Assembly (NCBI GenBank): GCA_031396205.1 | Contig: JANNKH010000086.1 | Span: 1-64,000, forward strand | Origin: CAISIP01 sp031396205 | GTDB lineage: Bacteria; Pseudomonadota; Gammaproteobacteria; Burkholderiales; Burkholderiaceae_C | DNA length: 64,000 nucleotides | Reading direction: 5' to 3' | The notes under the pieces: generated by a model | Told to the model about the DNA's origin: nothing | Database searches by the model: none | What the model saw: the letters and a program-made list of their open reading frames with translations, nothing else | Shown: piece after piece, positions 1 to 8,656 of the stretch | How positions within the stretch are numbered: the stretch's first letter is position 1 | Layout: the number at the start of each line of letters is the position of its first letter | Translations under genes and position numbers: made by a program

Positions 1-42
1 TGTCAATACCTCACACAAGAAAGGCAACAGCGTTGAACACGG

Positions 43-135
43 GTTGACCACCGGGTGCTGCGCAGTTGTGGACAACACGCCCCAGGGCCTGAGAGGGGCC
101 CGTCGCGTTGTCCACAACCAAGCCCCGTGGACAAC
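43..135. promoter_or_regulatory. Cluster of DnaA-box-like GTTGTCCACAAC repeats
   Basis: Seen: GTTGTGGACAAC at 65-76 and its exact reverse complement GTTGTCCACAAC at 107-118, then GTGGACAAC at 127-135 and a diverged copy GTTGACCAC at 43-51. The core TTGTCCACA matches the DnaA box preferred in high-GC bacteria and differs from the E. coli box TTATCCACA at one base. The perfect 12-bp inverted pair could also fold as a long RNA hairpin with a smaller GGCC hairpin in its loop. The cluster ends about 50 bp before the start codon at 184. Its role is not known; a regulatory site or an intergenic terminator-like structure are both possible. Confidence 0.45.
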
Positions 136-183
136 CCTGCATCTCCGCGGTTCAACGTCCATCCAATACGGGGAGGTTGCCTG

Positions 184-2256
184 ATGAGCTTCGATGCGCA
201 AACCCTGTTCGACCTGCTGCCTGCGATCCATCGCATCCGCGATGCCGAGCTGGCGGCCACCGCAGGCCTGCAGCGCGGCCCGTTGGAGGAATTGCTGGCG
301 CTGTTGTCCGAGCAGATCGGCGTAGCAGAGGAACACCTCGACCAGTTGCACGACGATCTGTTCATCGAAACCTGCGCCGAATGGGTCGTGCCCTACATCG
401 GTGATCTGATCGGCTACCGCAGCCTGCACCAGGTCGTGCCCGCGGCGGCCAGCGCCCGGGCCGAGGTTGCACACACCATCGCCTTGCGCCGGCGCAAAGG
501 CACGGCGCTGGTGCTCGAGCAACTGGCGCGCGACGTGACGAACTGGGATGCCCGCGCGGTCGAATATTTCCAGCGCCTGTGCACCACGCAGACCATGCAT
601 CACCTGCGGCCGCAAAACCTGCATTCGCCCGACCTGCGCCACGGCGCGGCCCTGGAGTGGATCGACACCCCGTTCGAAGCCGCCAACCGGACCGTGGATG
701 TGCGGCGCATCGCGTCGCGCCGAGGGCGTCACAACATACCCAACGTCGGATTGCACCTGTGGCGCATCCAGGCCCATGCCCACCGCGAATCACCCGCTTT
801 TCGAACGGCGGCGCGCCGCTACCGCGCCAGCCCGCTCAACCACGACCTGGCGCTGTACAACCGCCCGCGTGCCGAAGACGACATCACCCATCTGGCCGAA
901 CCGGACAACGTGCCCTGGCCGCTGTCGCGCCGGCGCCTGTCCGAACATCTGCCCCGCCACTATGGCGAACGGGCCAGCATGGGCGCGCCCTTGGACAACC
1001 CGGAGCCGGGGCTGCTGCTGTGGATCGACGATACGCTGATCGAACGCGACAGGATCCGCATCTGCCACCTGGGTGACGACGGCCCAACCTGGGCTCACAG
1101 CCCGCCGCCCGACGGTCTGATTGCAATTGACCCGGTACTGGGGCGCATCGCCCTGCCAGCGGACGCTCCTGACCCGGCCGATGTACGGCTGACCTGGCGC
1201 GAGGGTTTGTGCGCCAACATTGGCGGTGGCGAGTACGAACGCGGCGACACGTTGCCCGTTCCGCTCAACCCGCCGGTGCAGGTGCCAGACGAGCACCCGA
1301 CACTGGGTGCCGCGCTGGCCGCGTTGTCCGGTAACGGCGTGATCGAGATCACCGACAGCAGCCGCTACACCGAGATGCTGGCGATCACCGTGGCTGCCCA
1401 GGGCAGCGTCGAGATACGCGCTGCCAACGGACGCCGACCCGTGCTCGATCTGGCTGGACTCACCATCATCGGGGGCGAGAACAGCGCCTGCATCCTGAAC
1501 GGACTTCTGCTGACCGGCGCGCCGCTCGAGGTGCCAGACGCCGCCGGCAACGTCCTGGCCCGGCTGCAAATGGCGCATTGCACGCTGGTGCCCGGCATCG
1601 GCCTGCAACCGGATGCGGTCCCGACGCAACCGGGTATACCCAGCATGCACCTGTCCGTCGCCGGACTGGATACCGACATCGACCGCTGCATCGTTGGGGG
1701 TATCCGGTGCCACACCCACGCCAGCGTGCGCGTCATCGACAGCCTGATCGATGCGACCGCGCGAGACGCCGTGGCTTTTGCCGCACCCGATCACATCGGG
1801 CCGGGAGGCATTCTGTCGCTGATCGCCTGCACCGTGGTGGGCAAGGTGCACGCCGGCGAGTTCGGCCTGGTGACCAACAGCATCCTGCATGCGGCGCTGG
1901 CCGATGCCGATGCGTGGGCGGTGCCGGTACGCACGATGCGCAAGCAGGTCGGCTGCGTGCGTTTCTCGTGGCTGCCGATCGAATCGGTCGTGCCCGCCCG
2001 CCACCGCTGCCAGCCCGCTTTTGCGGGTGACGCGCAACGCATCGCGCCACGTTTCACATCCTTGCGCTACGGCACACCAGCCTATGGGCAGCTCACCACG
2101 GCGACGCCGACCGAGATCCGGCTCGGCGCCGACGACGAAAGCGAAATGGGGGTCCACCACCACCTGTTTGGCGCGCAACGCGAGTCCAATTTGGGCATCC
2201 GCCTGGCCGAGTACCTGCGGGTCGGCCTGCAGGCCGGCATTTTCTACGCATCGTGA
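184..2256 (+). CDS. eCIS/phage-tail-like locus protein, baseplate- or tail-associated
   Basis: This 690-residue protein starts at an ATG preceded by GGGGAGG. Residues 1-85 hold a helical segment with LLPAIHRIRDAE and ETCAEWVVPYIGDLIGY, which I associate with tail-protein-I-like proteins of extracellular contractile injection system loci. Residues 400-600 look like a beta-helix, with repeated short hydrophobic strands. The end carries GADDESEMG near residue 648 and finishes in GIFYAS, a C-terminal signature I recall from the same loci. The next two genes follow at 13 and 12 bp, so the three form one operon. No sheath, tube or ATPase gene is visible because the window begins here. The family link is from memory; the function in particle assembly or target recognition is inference. 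Confidence 0.7.
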   Translation: MSFDAQTLFDLLPAIHRIRDAELAATAGLQRGPLEELLALLSEQIGVAEEHLDQLHDDLFIETCAEWVVPYIGDLIGYRSLHQVVPAAASARAEVAHTIALRRRKGTALVLEQLARDVTNWDARAVEYFQRLCTTQTMHHLRPQNLHSPDLRHGAALEWIDTPFEAANRTVDVRRIASRRGRHNIPNVGLHLWRIQAHAHRESPAFRTAARRYRASPLNHDLALYNRPRAEDDITHLAEPDNVPWPLSRRRLSEHLPRHYGERASMGAPLDNPEPGLLLWIDDTLIERDRIRICHLGDDGPTWAHSPPPDGLIAIDPVLGRIALPADAPDPADVRLTWREGLCANIGGGEYERGDTLPVPLNPPVQVPDEHPTLGAALAALSGNGVIEITDSSRYTEMLAITVAAQGSVEIRAANGRRPVLDLAGLTIIGGENSACILNGLLLTGAPLEVPDAAGNVLARLQMAHCTLVPGIGLQPDAVPTQPGIPSMHLSVAGLDTDIDRCIVGGIRCHTHASVRVIDSLIDATARDAVAFAAPDHIGPGGILSLIACTVVGKVHAGEFGLVTNSILHAALADADAWAVPVRTMRKQVGCVRFSWLPIESVVPARHRCQPAFAGDAQRIAPRFTSLRYGTPAYGQLTTATPTEIRLGADDESEMGVHHHLFGAQRESNLGIRLAEYLRVGLQAGIFYAS

Positions 2257-2269
2257 AGGAGGACACACC

Positions 2270-5200
2270 ATGAGTTTTGATCTCAGCCGCGTCAGGTTCG
2301 ACGCCCGCAAGGATTTTTTCGGAATGGTGATGCAACAGGGCCGTGTCCAGCTCGATGCCGAGTGGAACGAATGGGTGGCCCAGCTTGCCCGGCGTATCCA
2401 GGCCGGCGCCTTCGACACCTTTGGCGGCAATGTGGTGCCGCGCACCACGCCCGACGGTTTTCGCATCGACGCGGCCGCTGGCACTCTGACGATCGGTGCC
2501 GGCCGTATGTATGTCGACGGCCTGCTGGCTGAGAACCATGGCGGCGTGCCGCTGACCTGGGACCCGCACCTGGCCGGCCTGGCCGGTAGCACGGTCGTCG
2601 GTTATGCCGCCCAGCCCTACTACCCCGCCGCTCCTGCATTGCCTGCCGGCGGCCCTCACCTGGTTTACCTGGACGTGTGGCAACGCGACGTGACCGCTGT
2701 CGAAGATCCCAGCCTGGTCGAGACGGCCGTGGGCGTGGACACCACGGGACGATTGCAAACCGTCTGGCAGGTGAAGGTGTTGCCCAATGTCGGCAATGCC
2801 ACTTGCGCCACACCCGATGAAGACCTTGCGGGCTGGGCAACTGCCACGGCGCCGTCGGCTGCACGCCTGAGCACCGCCACGGGCGTGCCGAACTTCGAGC
2901 CCGATCCCTGCCAGGTGCCGCCGGCCGCCGGTTATCGCGGGCTGGAGAACCAGCTCTACCGGGTGCAGGTGCATGCAGGCGGTCCGATCGGAACGGCCAC
3001 ATTCAAATGGTCACGCGACAACGCCACGGTGGCCTCGCGGGTCAGCCATATCAATCCGGCACGCAACCGCATCACGGTCGAATCGATCGGCCGCGACGAT
3101 GTGCTGCGGTTCCATGATGGCGACTGGGTCGACGTGACTGACGACCACCGCGATCTGCACAACCTGCCCGGTGAACTGCGCCGGATCCGGGTCGCCGGTG
3201 GCGTCGACGAGACCGCGCGCACGCTGTCATTGGACGTCGCGCTGCCCGCCGGCCTGTTCCCGACTGATGCGCAGCAGGCCACCGACGCGGCGCGCAACAC
3301 GCGCGTGCGCCGTTGGGATCAATCGGGCCAGGTGCGGCGCGAGGATGGCAGCGCGGTAGCCAATCTGGATGACGCCGCCAGCACCGGCGCGATCCTGATT
3401 CCCGCGGGCGCCACCCGGCTGTTCCTTGAGCATGGCATCCTGGTCGATTTCGACCTCGCCATCGTCGGCGGCAGTTTCAGGAGCGGCGACCACTGGGTGT
3501 TTGCCGCGCGCAGCGTGGACGCCAGCATCGAACGACTCGACCGGGCGCCGCCGCTGGGAATCCACCACCACTATGCGCGACTGGCGATCGTCAATTTCCC
3601 CGATCAGGAAACCGATTGCCGCACCCTGTGGCCACCGATTGCCGAAGGCGAAGGCTGCGATTGCACGGTATGCGTCGGCCCCGAGAACCACAACAACGGA
3701 ACCGCGACGATCCAGCAGGCGATCGACAGCATCAAGGACCGTGGCGGTACGATCTGCCTGGGCATCGGCACCTACAACGTCAATCCCGCTTTGCGCGTGG
3801 ACGAAGCCCGGTCCTTGCGGCTGCGCGGCCAGGGCTGGGCCACGCTGCTGCTGGGCAGCGAGACCGGCGGCATCATCGACATCCACAACAGCACGGGCGT
3901 CACGCTGGAGAACCTGACGGCCATCGGCTCCACCGGCCGCGCCGGCGTGACCGGCGTCATCAGCGCGCGCGGGGTCATCGACTTGCGCGCCGAACATATT
4001 AACGTGCTGGCGCTGGCAGCGGGTGACGGAACCAGCGTCGGCATCGGCTTGTCGGGCAACATGCTCGGGGTCAATATCAGCGACTGTGCGATCGTGGCCG
4101 AGCGCGGTGTCGCGGCCGAAGGCGACGGCGACCGGCAATACATGCTCGCAGCTGAACTGCGCCTGACGCGCAACGTGTTCTTCTGCAGCCAGCGCGCTGT
4201 GAGTTTCGATGGCATCTGCGTGCACTATGGCAACAACCGGATCGACGGCAATTTCATGCTGACCGGTACGCAAGGCGCGGTGCTTGCCACTGGCGCGGTG
4301 GTTCCGGGCTCCAGTCTTTCAATAGCCGACAACATCATCTACACCGCGAGCGACGGCATCCGCGCCGGTGTGGACGCTCTTACGGTGGAGCGCAACGAGA
4401 TCACCGGCTTTGGGGAACGCAGCGGCAACGGCATCATGCTCGAAGAGGGGCTCGATCCGGTGGCGATCGATAACACGCGCGTGTGCGCCAACCGTCTGCG
4501 CAGCCTGGGCGGCCACGGCATCATGATCACGCACCGCATCGACGAAGCCATCATCTGCGATAACAGCATCGAGGGCATGGGCCTGGGCGCACTGGTCATG
4601 GGCGATGGCGGCGCCATCGGGTTGCTGCGCCTGGCCGGAAACCAGTGCCGCCGCCTGGGTCTGGCACTGGGCAACGACGATGCGGCCTTTGCCGCGGTGC
4701 AGCTGATTCGGGTCGAACGCGGCGACGTGCTGGACAACGTGTTCGCGCAGGTGGCGCGCGGGGCCGTTTCCAGCCCCGGCATCGACGCCCTGCGCTGTGC
4801 CGCCGTGGGCCAGTTGCGCATTGCAGGCAACCGCTTCTTCGGCATTGGACCGGACCGCATCGGCGCGCCGGTCAGTGCCGTGCGCGCATTGCCGCCATTC
4901 GAGCGGCTGGCACTGGACGACAACAGCATTGAACGCCTCGGCGGGTTGGATCAAAAACTCGTCATGATCGAATGGCGTGCACTGCACATAGCGCCCGAAT
5001 CTGCCGCAGCCTCTCCCGGATTGGTCGTGGCGGGCTATTTCGCCATCGCAGACACGGCTTTTTTATTCACGCGCAAGCGAATCCATGCAGCGGTGCTGTT
5101 GCCGGGCGCGGTGTCCATTCGCGGCAACCAACTGCGCGGCGACCTGACCGGTGTGCCGCTGACGCATTGCGAAGGCGTGGATGGTTGCCTGTTTGCCGAC

Positions 5201-5440
5201 AACCACTGCGAAGTGGTGGGCCAAGGCGGCAAGGAGCCACTGCTCGGTCAAATTAGCGCCCAAACCATCAATGCCAGCAACAACCGCCTGATCGCTCCGG
5301 GCGACCAGGACACGCTGCACCTGCATCCGGTGCGCAAACGGGCGATCGTGATCGGCAATACCAGCAGCGGCAACATCCGCGTTCAGGGCGGTGTGCCGGT
5401 TCCGGCCGACATGGCGCTGACCAACATCATCGGACCCTGA
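2270..5440 (+). CDS. DUF6519-type protein with right-handed beta-helix, eCIS-like locus
   Basis: This 1056-residue protein starts at an ATG with AAGGAGG eight bases upstream. Residues 1-250 match my memory of the DUF6519 N-terminal region (MSFDLSRVRFDARKDF, then MQQGRVQLDAEWNEW). Around residues 463-468 is a C-x-C-x2-C cluster followed by an HNNGTATIQQAID segment. Residues 485-1000 are a long run of short repeated strands rich in N-x-I and G-x-x-I patterns, typical of parallel beta-helix tail fibres, pectate-lyase folds and phage tailspikes. No signal peptide is seen, which fits assembly on a cytoplasmic particle. It lies between the tail-like protein and the LysM-like protein. A fibre, spike or cargo-related role is inference; no catalytic residues could be assigned. 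Confidence 0.7.
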   Translation: MSFDLSRVRFDARKDFFGMVMQQGRVQLDAEWNEWVAQLARRIQAGAFDTFGGNVVPRTTPDGFRIDAAAGTLTIGAGRMYVDGLLAENHGGVPLTWDPHLAGLAGSTVVGYAAQPYYPAAPALPAGGPHLVYLDVWQRDVTAVEDPSLVETAVGVDTTGRLQTVWQVKVLPNVGNATCATPDEDLAGWATATAPSAARLSTATGVPNFEPDPCQVPPAAGYRGLENQLYRVQVHAGGPIGTATFKWSRDNATVASRVSHINPARNRITVESIGRDDVLRFHDGDWVDVTDDHRDLHNLPGELRRIRVAGGVDETARTLSLDVALPAGLFPTDAQQATDAARNTRVRRWDQSGQVRREDGSAVANLDDAASTGAILIPAGATRLFLEHGILVDFDLAIVGGSFRSGDHWVFAARSVDASIERLDRAPPLGIHHHYARLAIVNFPDQETDCRTLWPPIAEGEGCDCTVCVGPENHNNGTATIQQAIDSIKDRGGTICLGIGTYNVNPALRVDEARSLRLRGQGWATLLLGSETGGIIDIHNSTGVTLENLTAIGSTGRAGVTGVISARGVIDLRAEHINVLALAAGDGTSVGIGLSGNMLGVNISDCAIVAERGVAAEGDGDRQYMLAAELRLTRNVFFCSQRAVSFDGICVHYGNNRIDGNFMLTGTQGAVLATGAVVPGSSLSIADNIIYTASDGIRAGVDALTVERNEITGFGERSGNGIMLEEGLDPVAIDNTRVCANRLRSLGGHGIMITHRIDEAIICDNSIEGMGLGALVMGDGGAIGLLRLAGNQCRRLGLALGNDDAAFAAVQLIRVERGDVLDNVFAQVARGAVSSPGIDALRCAAVGQLRIAGNRFFGIGPDRIGAPVSAVRALPPFERLALDDNSIERLGGLDQKLVMIEWRALHIAPESAAASPGLVVAGYFAIADTAFLFTRKRIHAAVLLPGAVSIRGNQLRGDLTGVPLTHCEGVDGCLFADNHCEVVGQGGKEPLLGQISAQTINASNNRLIAPGDQDTLHLHPVRKRAIVIGNTSSGNIRVQGGVPVPADMALTNIIGP

Positions 5441-5452
5441 AGGAGACCTGCC

Positions 5453-5944
5453 ATGGCCATCACGATTTACCGGGGTGAGAAAACGGTTGGAGACATTGCG
5501 GACAAGATGTTTGAACGCCTGACGACGAGGCAAAAGGAAGCGGTCGAGGCGGCCCTGCTGAAAGCCAACCCCCGACTCGCCGATCCGACCAAGTTGGCCC
5601 GGGGCACCATCCTGAAAATGCCGGACATCCCGGAACTGCGGCCCAAGACCAGCCGGGCGCTCGAGAACCCGGACACCTTGCTGGCCAAGCATGTTGCGCA
5701 GGCGCTGGACGGACTTGGCAAGCGCCTCGATGCCCGCTCGACACTGGCCGTCGATGACGTACGGCAGCAAGCCGCGCTGCTCAGGAGCGCGGCGCTGAAA
5801 CGGGCATTGACCGAAACACCTGCACTGCAGGAACTGGCAGCGCAGATCGGCAAATTGACAGACACACGTGGCAAGGAACTGGAGGTTAGGCGCAGGTCGG
5901 TCGATGCCGCGTTACAGGCCATGCGCAAGGATCTCGGCCACTAG
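5453..5944 (+). CDS. Small LysM-like protein, last gene of the eCIS-like operon
   Basis: This 163-residue protein starts at an ATG with AAGGAG eight bases before it. Residues 1-65 look like a LysM-type module: a short strand, DIADKMF, a helix, then KANPRL and GTILKMPDIPEL, as in small tail-associated LysM proteins that join spike and baseplate parts. Residues 80-163 are charged, leucine- and alanine-rich and probably helical or coiled-coil. There is no signal peptide or membrane segment. It follows the beta-helix gene by 12 bp and is probably cotranscribed. The LysM assignment is moderate because the repeat is degenerate. Confidence 0.6.
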   Translation: MAITIYRGEKTVGDIADKMFERLTTRQKEAVEAALLKANPRLADPTKLARGTILKMPDIPELRPKTSRALENPDTLLAKHVAQALDGLGKRLDARSTLAVDDVRQQAALLRSAALKRALTETPALQELAAQIGKLTDTRGKELEVRRRSVDAALQAMRKDLGH

Positions 5945-6099
5945 AGCGGCGGGGACGCGGCACGCCTGCCCTATCCCTTGCGGACAGCCCCGCGCGGCGA
6001 GCGCCGCCATGCTGCGCCGTGGCATCGGATGCCGCGCGCAAGGTCGAGCGCCCGCGCCTGTATGCCCCTGTCGGCCGCTCCTTCAACACCAGACAATCG

Positions 6100-6355
6100 A
6101 TGGAACCCCAGGACGCAGTCATATTGATCACCGGCGCCGCCAGTCGCATTGGCGCCGCGCTGGCACGCCGCTTTCTGTCCGAGGGCGTAGCTGGCCCGGT
6201 GCCGGGAAATGGGCAGGCTCTTGCTGGCGCAGGCACGGTGGGCACTGCGGCATGGCCAATTCCTGATTCTTGCGCACCCGCAGGTGCCGGACTATTTGCG
6301 CCACAAGGCCGATGACTATGACCGTTGGTGGGGCGGCACGGGCAAGCGCAAGCGT
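6100..6355 (+). pseudogene. Short-chain dehydrogenase remnant (N- and C-terminal ends only)
   Basis: From the ATG at 6100 one frame reads the start of a Rossmann-fold dehydrogenase: VILITGAASRIGAALARRF, a TGxxx(G/R)IG nucleotide-binding motif. After about 35 codons the similarity stops. From about 6215 a different frame gives ALRHGQFLILAHP followed by YLRHKADDYDRW, which resembles the C-terminal end of the same dehydrogenase class. The catalytic core (N-S-Y-K region, about 200 residues) is absent and the two halves are out of frame. The simplest reading is an internal deletion that left a non-functional remnant. The second frame stays open into the enoyl-CoA hydratase gene. Confidence 0.6.
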
Positions 6356-6421
6356 ACACTGTCCGCGGCCAATAGGCTGGCCGAGCCATCACAACCCGAA
6401 ACCCGATCGACACGCGCCACC

Positions 6422-7222
6422 ATGTCCCAGGACCTCCTCGAATCAGTCGACAACGGAATCGCCACGCTGACGATGAACCGACCCGAGTCGCGCAATGCCT
6501 TGTCGCGCGACATGCTGCAGGCCATGAACGAGGCACTTACCCGCTATGCCATTGACCCAGCTATTCGACTGGTCGTGCTGACCGGCGCCGGCCCGGCCTT
6601 TTGCTCGGGCGGCGACGTCAAGGGCTTCGCAAGGGCCGCGGCCAGCGGCGGCGTAGCGATGGGATTTGACCAGCGTGTCAGCGATTTGCGCATGCGCATG
6701 GAAGTGTCCCGGCTTTTGCATGAAATGCCCAAGCCCACGCTCGCGGTCATTCCGGGCGCGGCTGCCGGCGCAGGCCTGTCCCTGGCCCTGGCCTGCGACC
6801 TGCGCCTGGCGGCCGACAATGCAAAACTCACCACCGCGTTCTCCAAGGTGGGCCTGTCAGGTGATTTCGGGGGCAGCTATTTCCTCAGCCAGCTGGTGGG
6901 TACATCCCGGGCACGTGAACTGTATTTCACCGGCCGCCTCGTATTGGCCGAAGAGGCCCTGCAATTGGGTCTGGTGGACCGCCTGGCACCGGCCGCACAG
7001 TTGGCACAGGCCGCGCAGCAATGGACGCAGGAGTTGGCTGATCTGCCGACCGTTGCCGTCGGCTATATGAAGCGCAACCTCAACCTGGGCCTGCGCGCGT
7101 CCTTGTCCGATGTGCTCGATGCAGAGGCCATCCACATGATCCGGACTTTCGATACCGACGACCACAAAGGCGCGGCGCGCGCATTCGTCGAAAAGCGTAC
7201 GCCGCGATTTAATGGGCGCTGA
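6422..7222 (+). CDS. Enoyl-CoA hydratase/isomerase family protein
   Basis: A 266-residue crotonase-fold enzyme, the usual length for the family. The oxyanion-hole motifs are present: AFCSGGDVKGF near residues 60-70 and IPGAAAGAGLSLALACDLRLA near 107-127. The following segment is GLSGDFGGSYFL. The expected role is hydration or isomerisation of an acyl-CoA in fatty acid or aromatic acid breakdown; the substrate cannot be told from sequence. The ATG at 6422 fits the family N-terminus but has no good Shine-Dalgarno sequence, and the frame is open upstream to 6209 through the dehydrogenase remnant. It is convergent with the flavoprotein gene 11 bp away. Confidence 0.88.
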   Translation: MSQDLLESVDNGIATLTMNRPESRNALSRDMLQAMNEALTRYAIDPAIRLVVLTGAGPAFCSGGDVKGFARAAASGGVAMGFDQRVSDLRMRMEVSRLLHEMPKPTLAVIPGAAAGAGLSLALACDLRLAADNAKLTTAFSKVGLSGDFGGSYFLSQLVGTSRARELYFTGRLVLAEEALQLGLVDRLAPAAQLAQAAQQWTQELADLPTVAVGYMKRNLNLGLRASLSDVLDAEAIHMIRTFDTDDHKGAARAFVEKRTPRFNGR

Positions 7223-7233
7223 CCCTGTACGTC

Positions 7234-8397
7234 TCATGCGTTCCTGATGTGGGCCTCCAGCCCCCGGCGCGGCGCCGGCCCCACCGGCGGTGCATAGCCG
7301 ACACGGGCCCACATCTGGACCGTGTGCGTCGGCACCGGCGCATCAAGCAGGCGCCGAATATCTGCGTACGGCTTGGCCTGCTCCGGATACTCCTGCAGCG
7401 CCTGTTGCAATGGTTGCATCGCCAAACCCTGTGCCGTGGCGGCCAATTGCACCCGCGCATACGCCCGCCCGGCGTTGACCTGGGTCACGCGATCGTTACC
7501 CTCGGTCACCATCCACAGGAAAGCGGGAGTCGACGCGATCTTGGCATCGAATTCCTCGATCTGGCTGGTGGTTGCGAAGTCGTCGGGGCCGGGGGCCTTG
7601 CTGCGATCAAACAGACCCAATCGATCCATCCACACCACCATCGGATCCAGCAGCGACAGCCCGTCCTTGTGGCGCGCAATCTCGGCAGCGCCGACCCGCA
7701 ACACTTTGAACGATTCCAGGATCGCCCGTGGTGTGCGCATCTCGATGCTCCAGGCTTGCGCAGCGATGGCGCGGTGCTGCTGCAGCAACCCAGGTTGCCC
7801 AGACCCGGTGAATCCGAAGCGGACCGCATGCGGTTTGACTGCTTCCTCCATGCCCTGCCAGGCCAGCACAGGAACCGGACGCCCGGTATCGTACTGATTG
7901 CGATTGGTGTGGCGCAGCAGAATCTGCGCAAAAAGCGGGTCGCGGGCGACGGAGGCGTCGGGCATCAGCCGTATCCGCGCGACCGGGCGCTGGTCAATCC
8001 CTTCGGGCCCGAACGCTCCATCGGGGAACAACGCGATCTCGGCACGCAGTCCCCGCTGCTGCGCAGCGATGTCGAGAAGTTCGAGAAAGGTGCCATGGCT
8101 CATCATGATCTGGCGCGAGAACGGGTCGGTTTCAGGCAGCAAACGCTGGCGGTCGCAGCGCAAAACGATCTCGTTCGGCTGTCCCAGATCGACAAGCCAG
8201 GACTGCAGGTTGTGCGAGTGCGGCGCCAGGATCGCGTAGCTGAGAATCCAGCGGCGCACGTCGCCCTGCTCGCTGGCAGGGCCGCTCCAGGCGGCGACGG
8301 CTTCGGGTGGCATGGCGCTGGAACAACCGGCTAAATGGGTGGTGGCCGCGAACACAATGCCGCCGCCAGCGATACGAATGAAGTTTCTGCGTTGCAA
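7234..8397 (-). CDS. Tat-exported Acg-family (nitroreductase-like) flavoprotein, probable lipoprotein
   Basis: This 387-residue protein resembles the Acg family of FMN-binding nitroreductase-fold proteins. I chose the TTG at 8397 because GGAG lies six bases upstream and the product then begins LQRRNFIRIAGGG, a twin-arginine signal with RR at residues 3-4. The hydrophobic segment ends in LAGC, so Cys25 is a good lipobox cysteine. Together these predict a folded flavoprotein exported by Tat and anchored as a lipoprotein. Conserved-looking blocks include HSHNLQSW near residue 60 and RHTNRNQYD near 170. An upstream ATG (8430) would add 11 residues. The substrate is unknown; these proteins are often annotated only as nitroreductases. 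Confidence 0.75.
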   Translation of the reverse strand: MQRRNFIRIAGGGIVFAATTHLAGCSSAMPPEAVAAWSGPASEQGDVRRWILSYAILAPHSHNLQSWLVDLGQPNEIVLRCDRQRLLPETDPFSRQIMMSHGTFLELLDIAAQQRGLRAEIALFPDGAFGPEGIDQRPVARIRLMPDASVARDPLFAQILLRHTNRNQYDTGRPVPVLAWQGMEEAVKPHAVRFGFTGSGQPGLLQQHRAIAAQAWSIEMRTPRAILESFKVLRVGAAEIARHKDGLSLLDPMVVWMDRLGLFDRSKAPGPDDFATTSQIEEFDAKIASTPAFLWMVTEGNDRVTQVNAGRAYARVQLAATAQGLAMQPLQQALQEYPEQAKPYADIRRLLDAPVPTHTVQMWARVGYAPPVGPAPRRGLEAHIRNA

Positions 8398-8656
8398 TTC
8401 GAACTCCCAATCATGCAAGCGGCATCGCATCAGATGGGACCCGGGAACGCAAAACGCCGCACCGCACAGGATCCCAGCTAGCCTCGACTGCCAGTGGCCA
8501 GCGCCCATCGCCGGTCACCCGTCTATTATGGGCAGCTGGCAATCGCAGCACAATCCGTCAATTGCACACATCAGCATTGCAATCATGCACACCAAAGCAG
8601 CCCTGGCCCAAGGGCAGAACCAGGTTCCCGGTCTGGCTGGCACATGCTCTTGGCCT

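Noticed and set aside
43..135. The DnaA-box-like repeats as a chromosome origin
   Set aside because: There is no dnaA, dnaN, gyrB or rpmH nearby and no AT-rich unwinding region in the sequence seen.
1..183. Upstream extension of the first gene to position 55
   Set aside because: The ATG at 184 has a strong GGGGAGG and begins with the conserved N-terminus; the upstream codons cross the repeat cluster.
790..2592. Long minus-strand open frame over the eCIS-like genes
   Set aside because: It is a shadow of two plus-strand genes that have Shine-Dalgarno sequences and family-like motifs.
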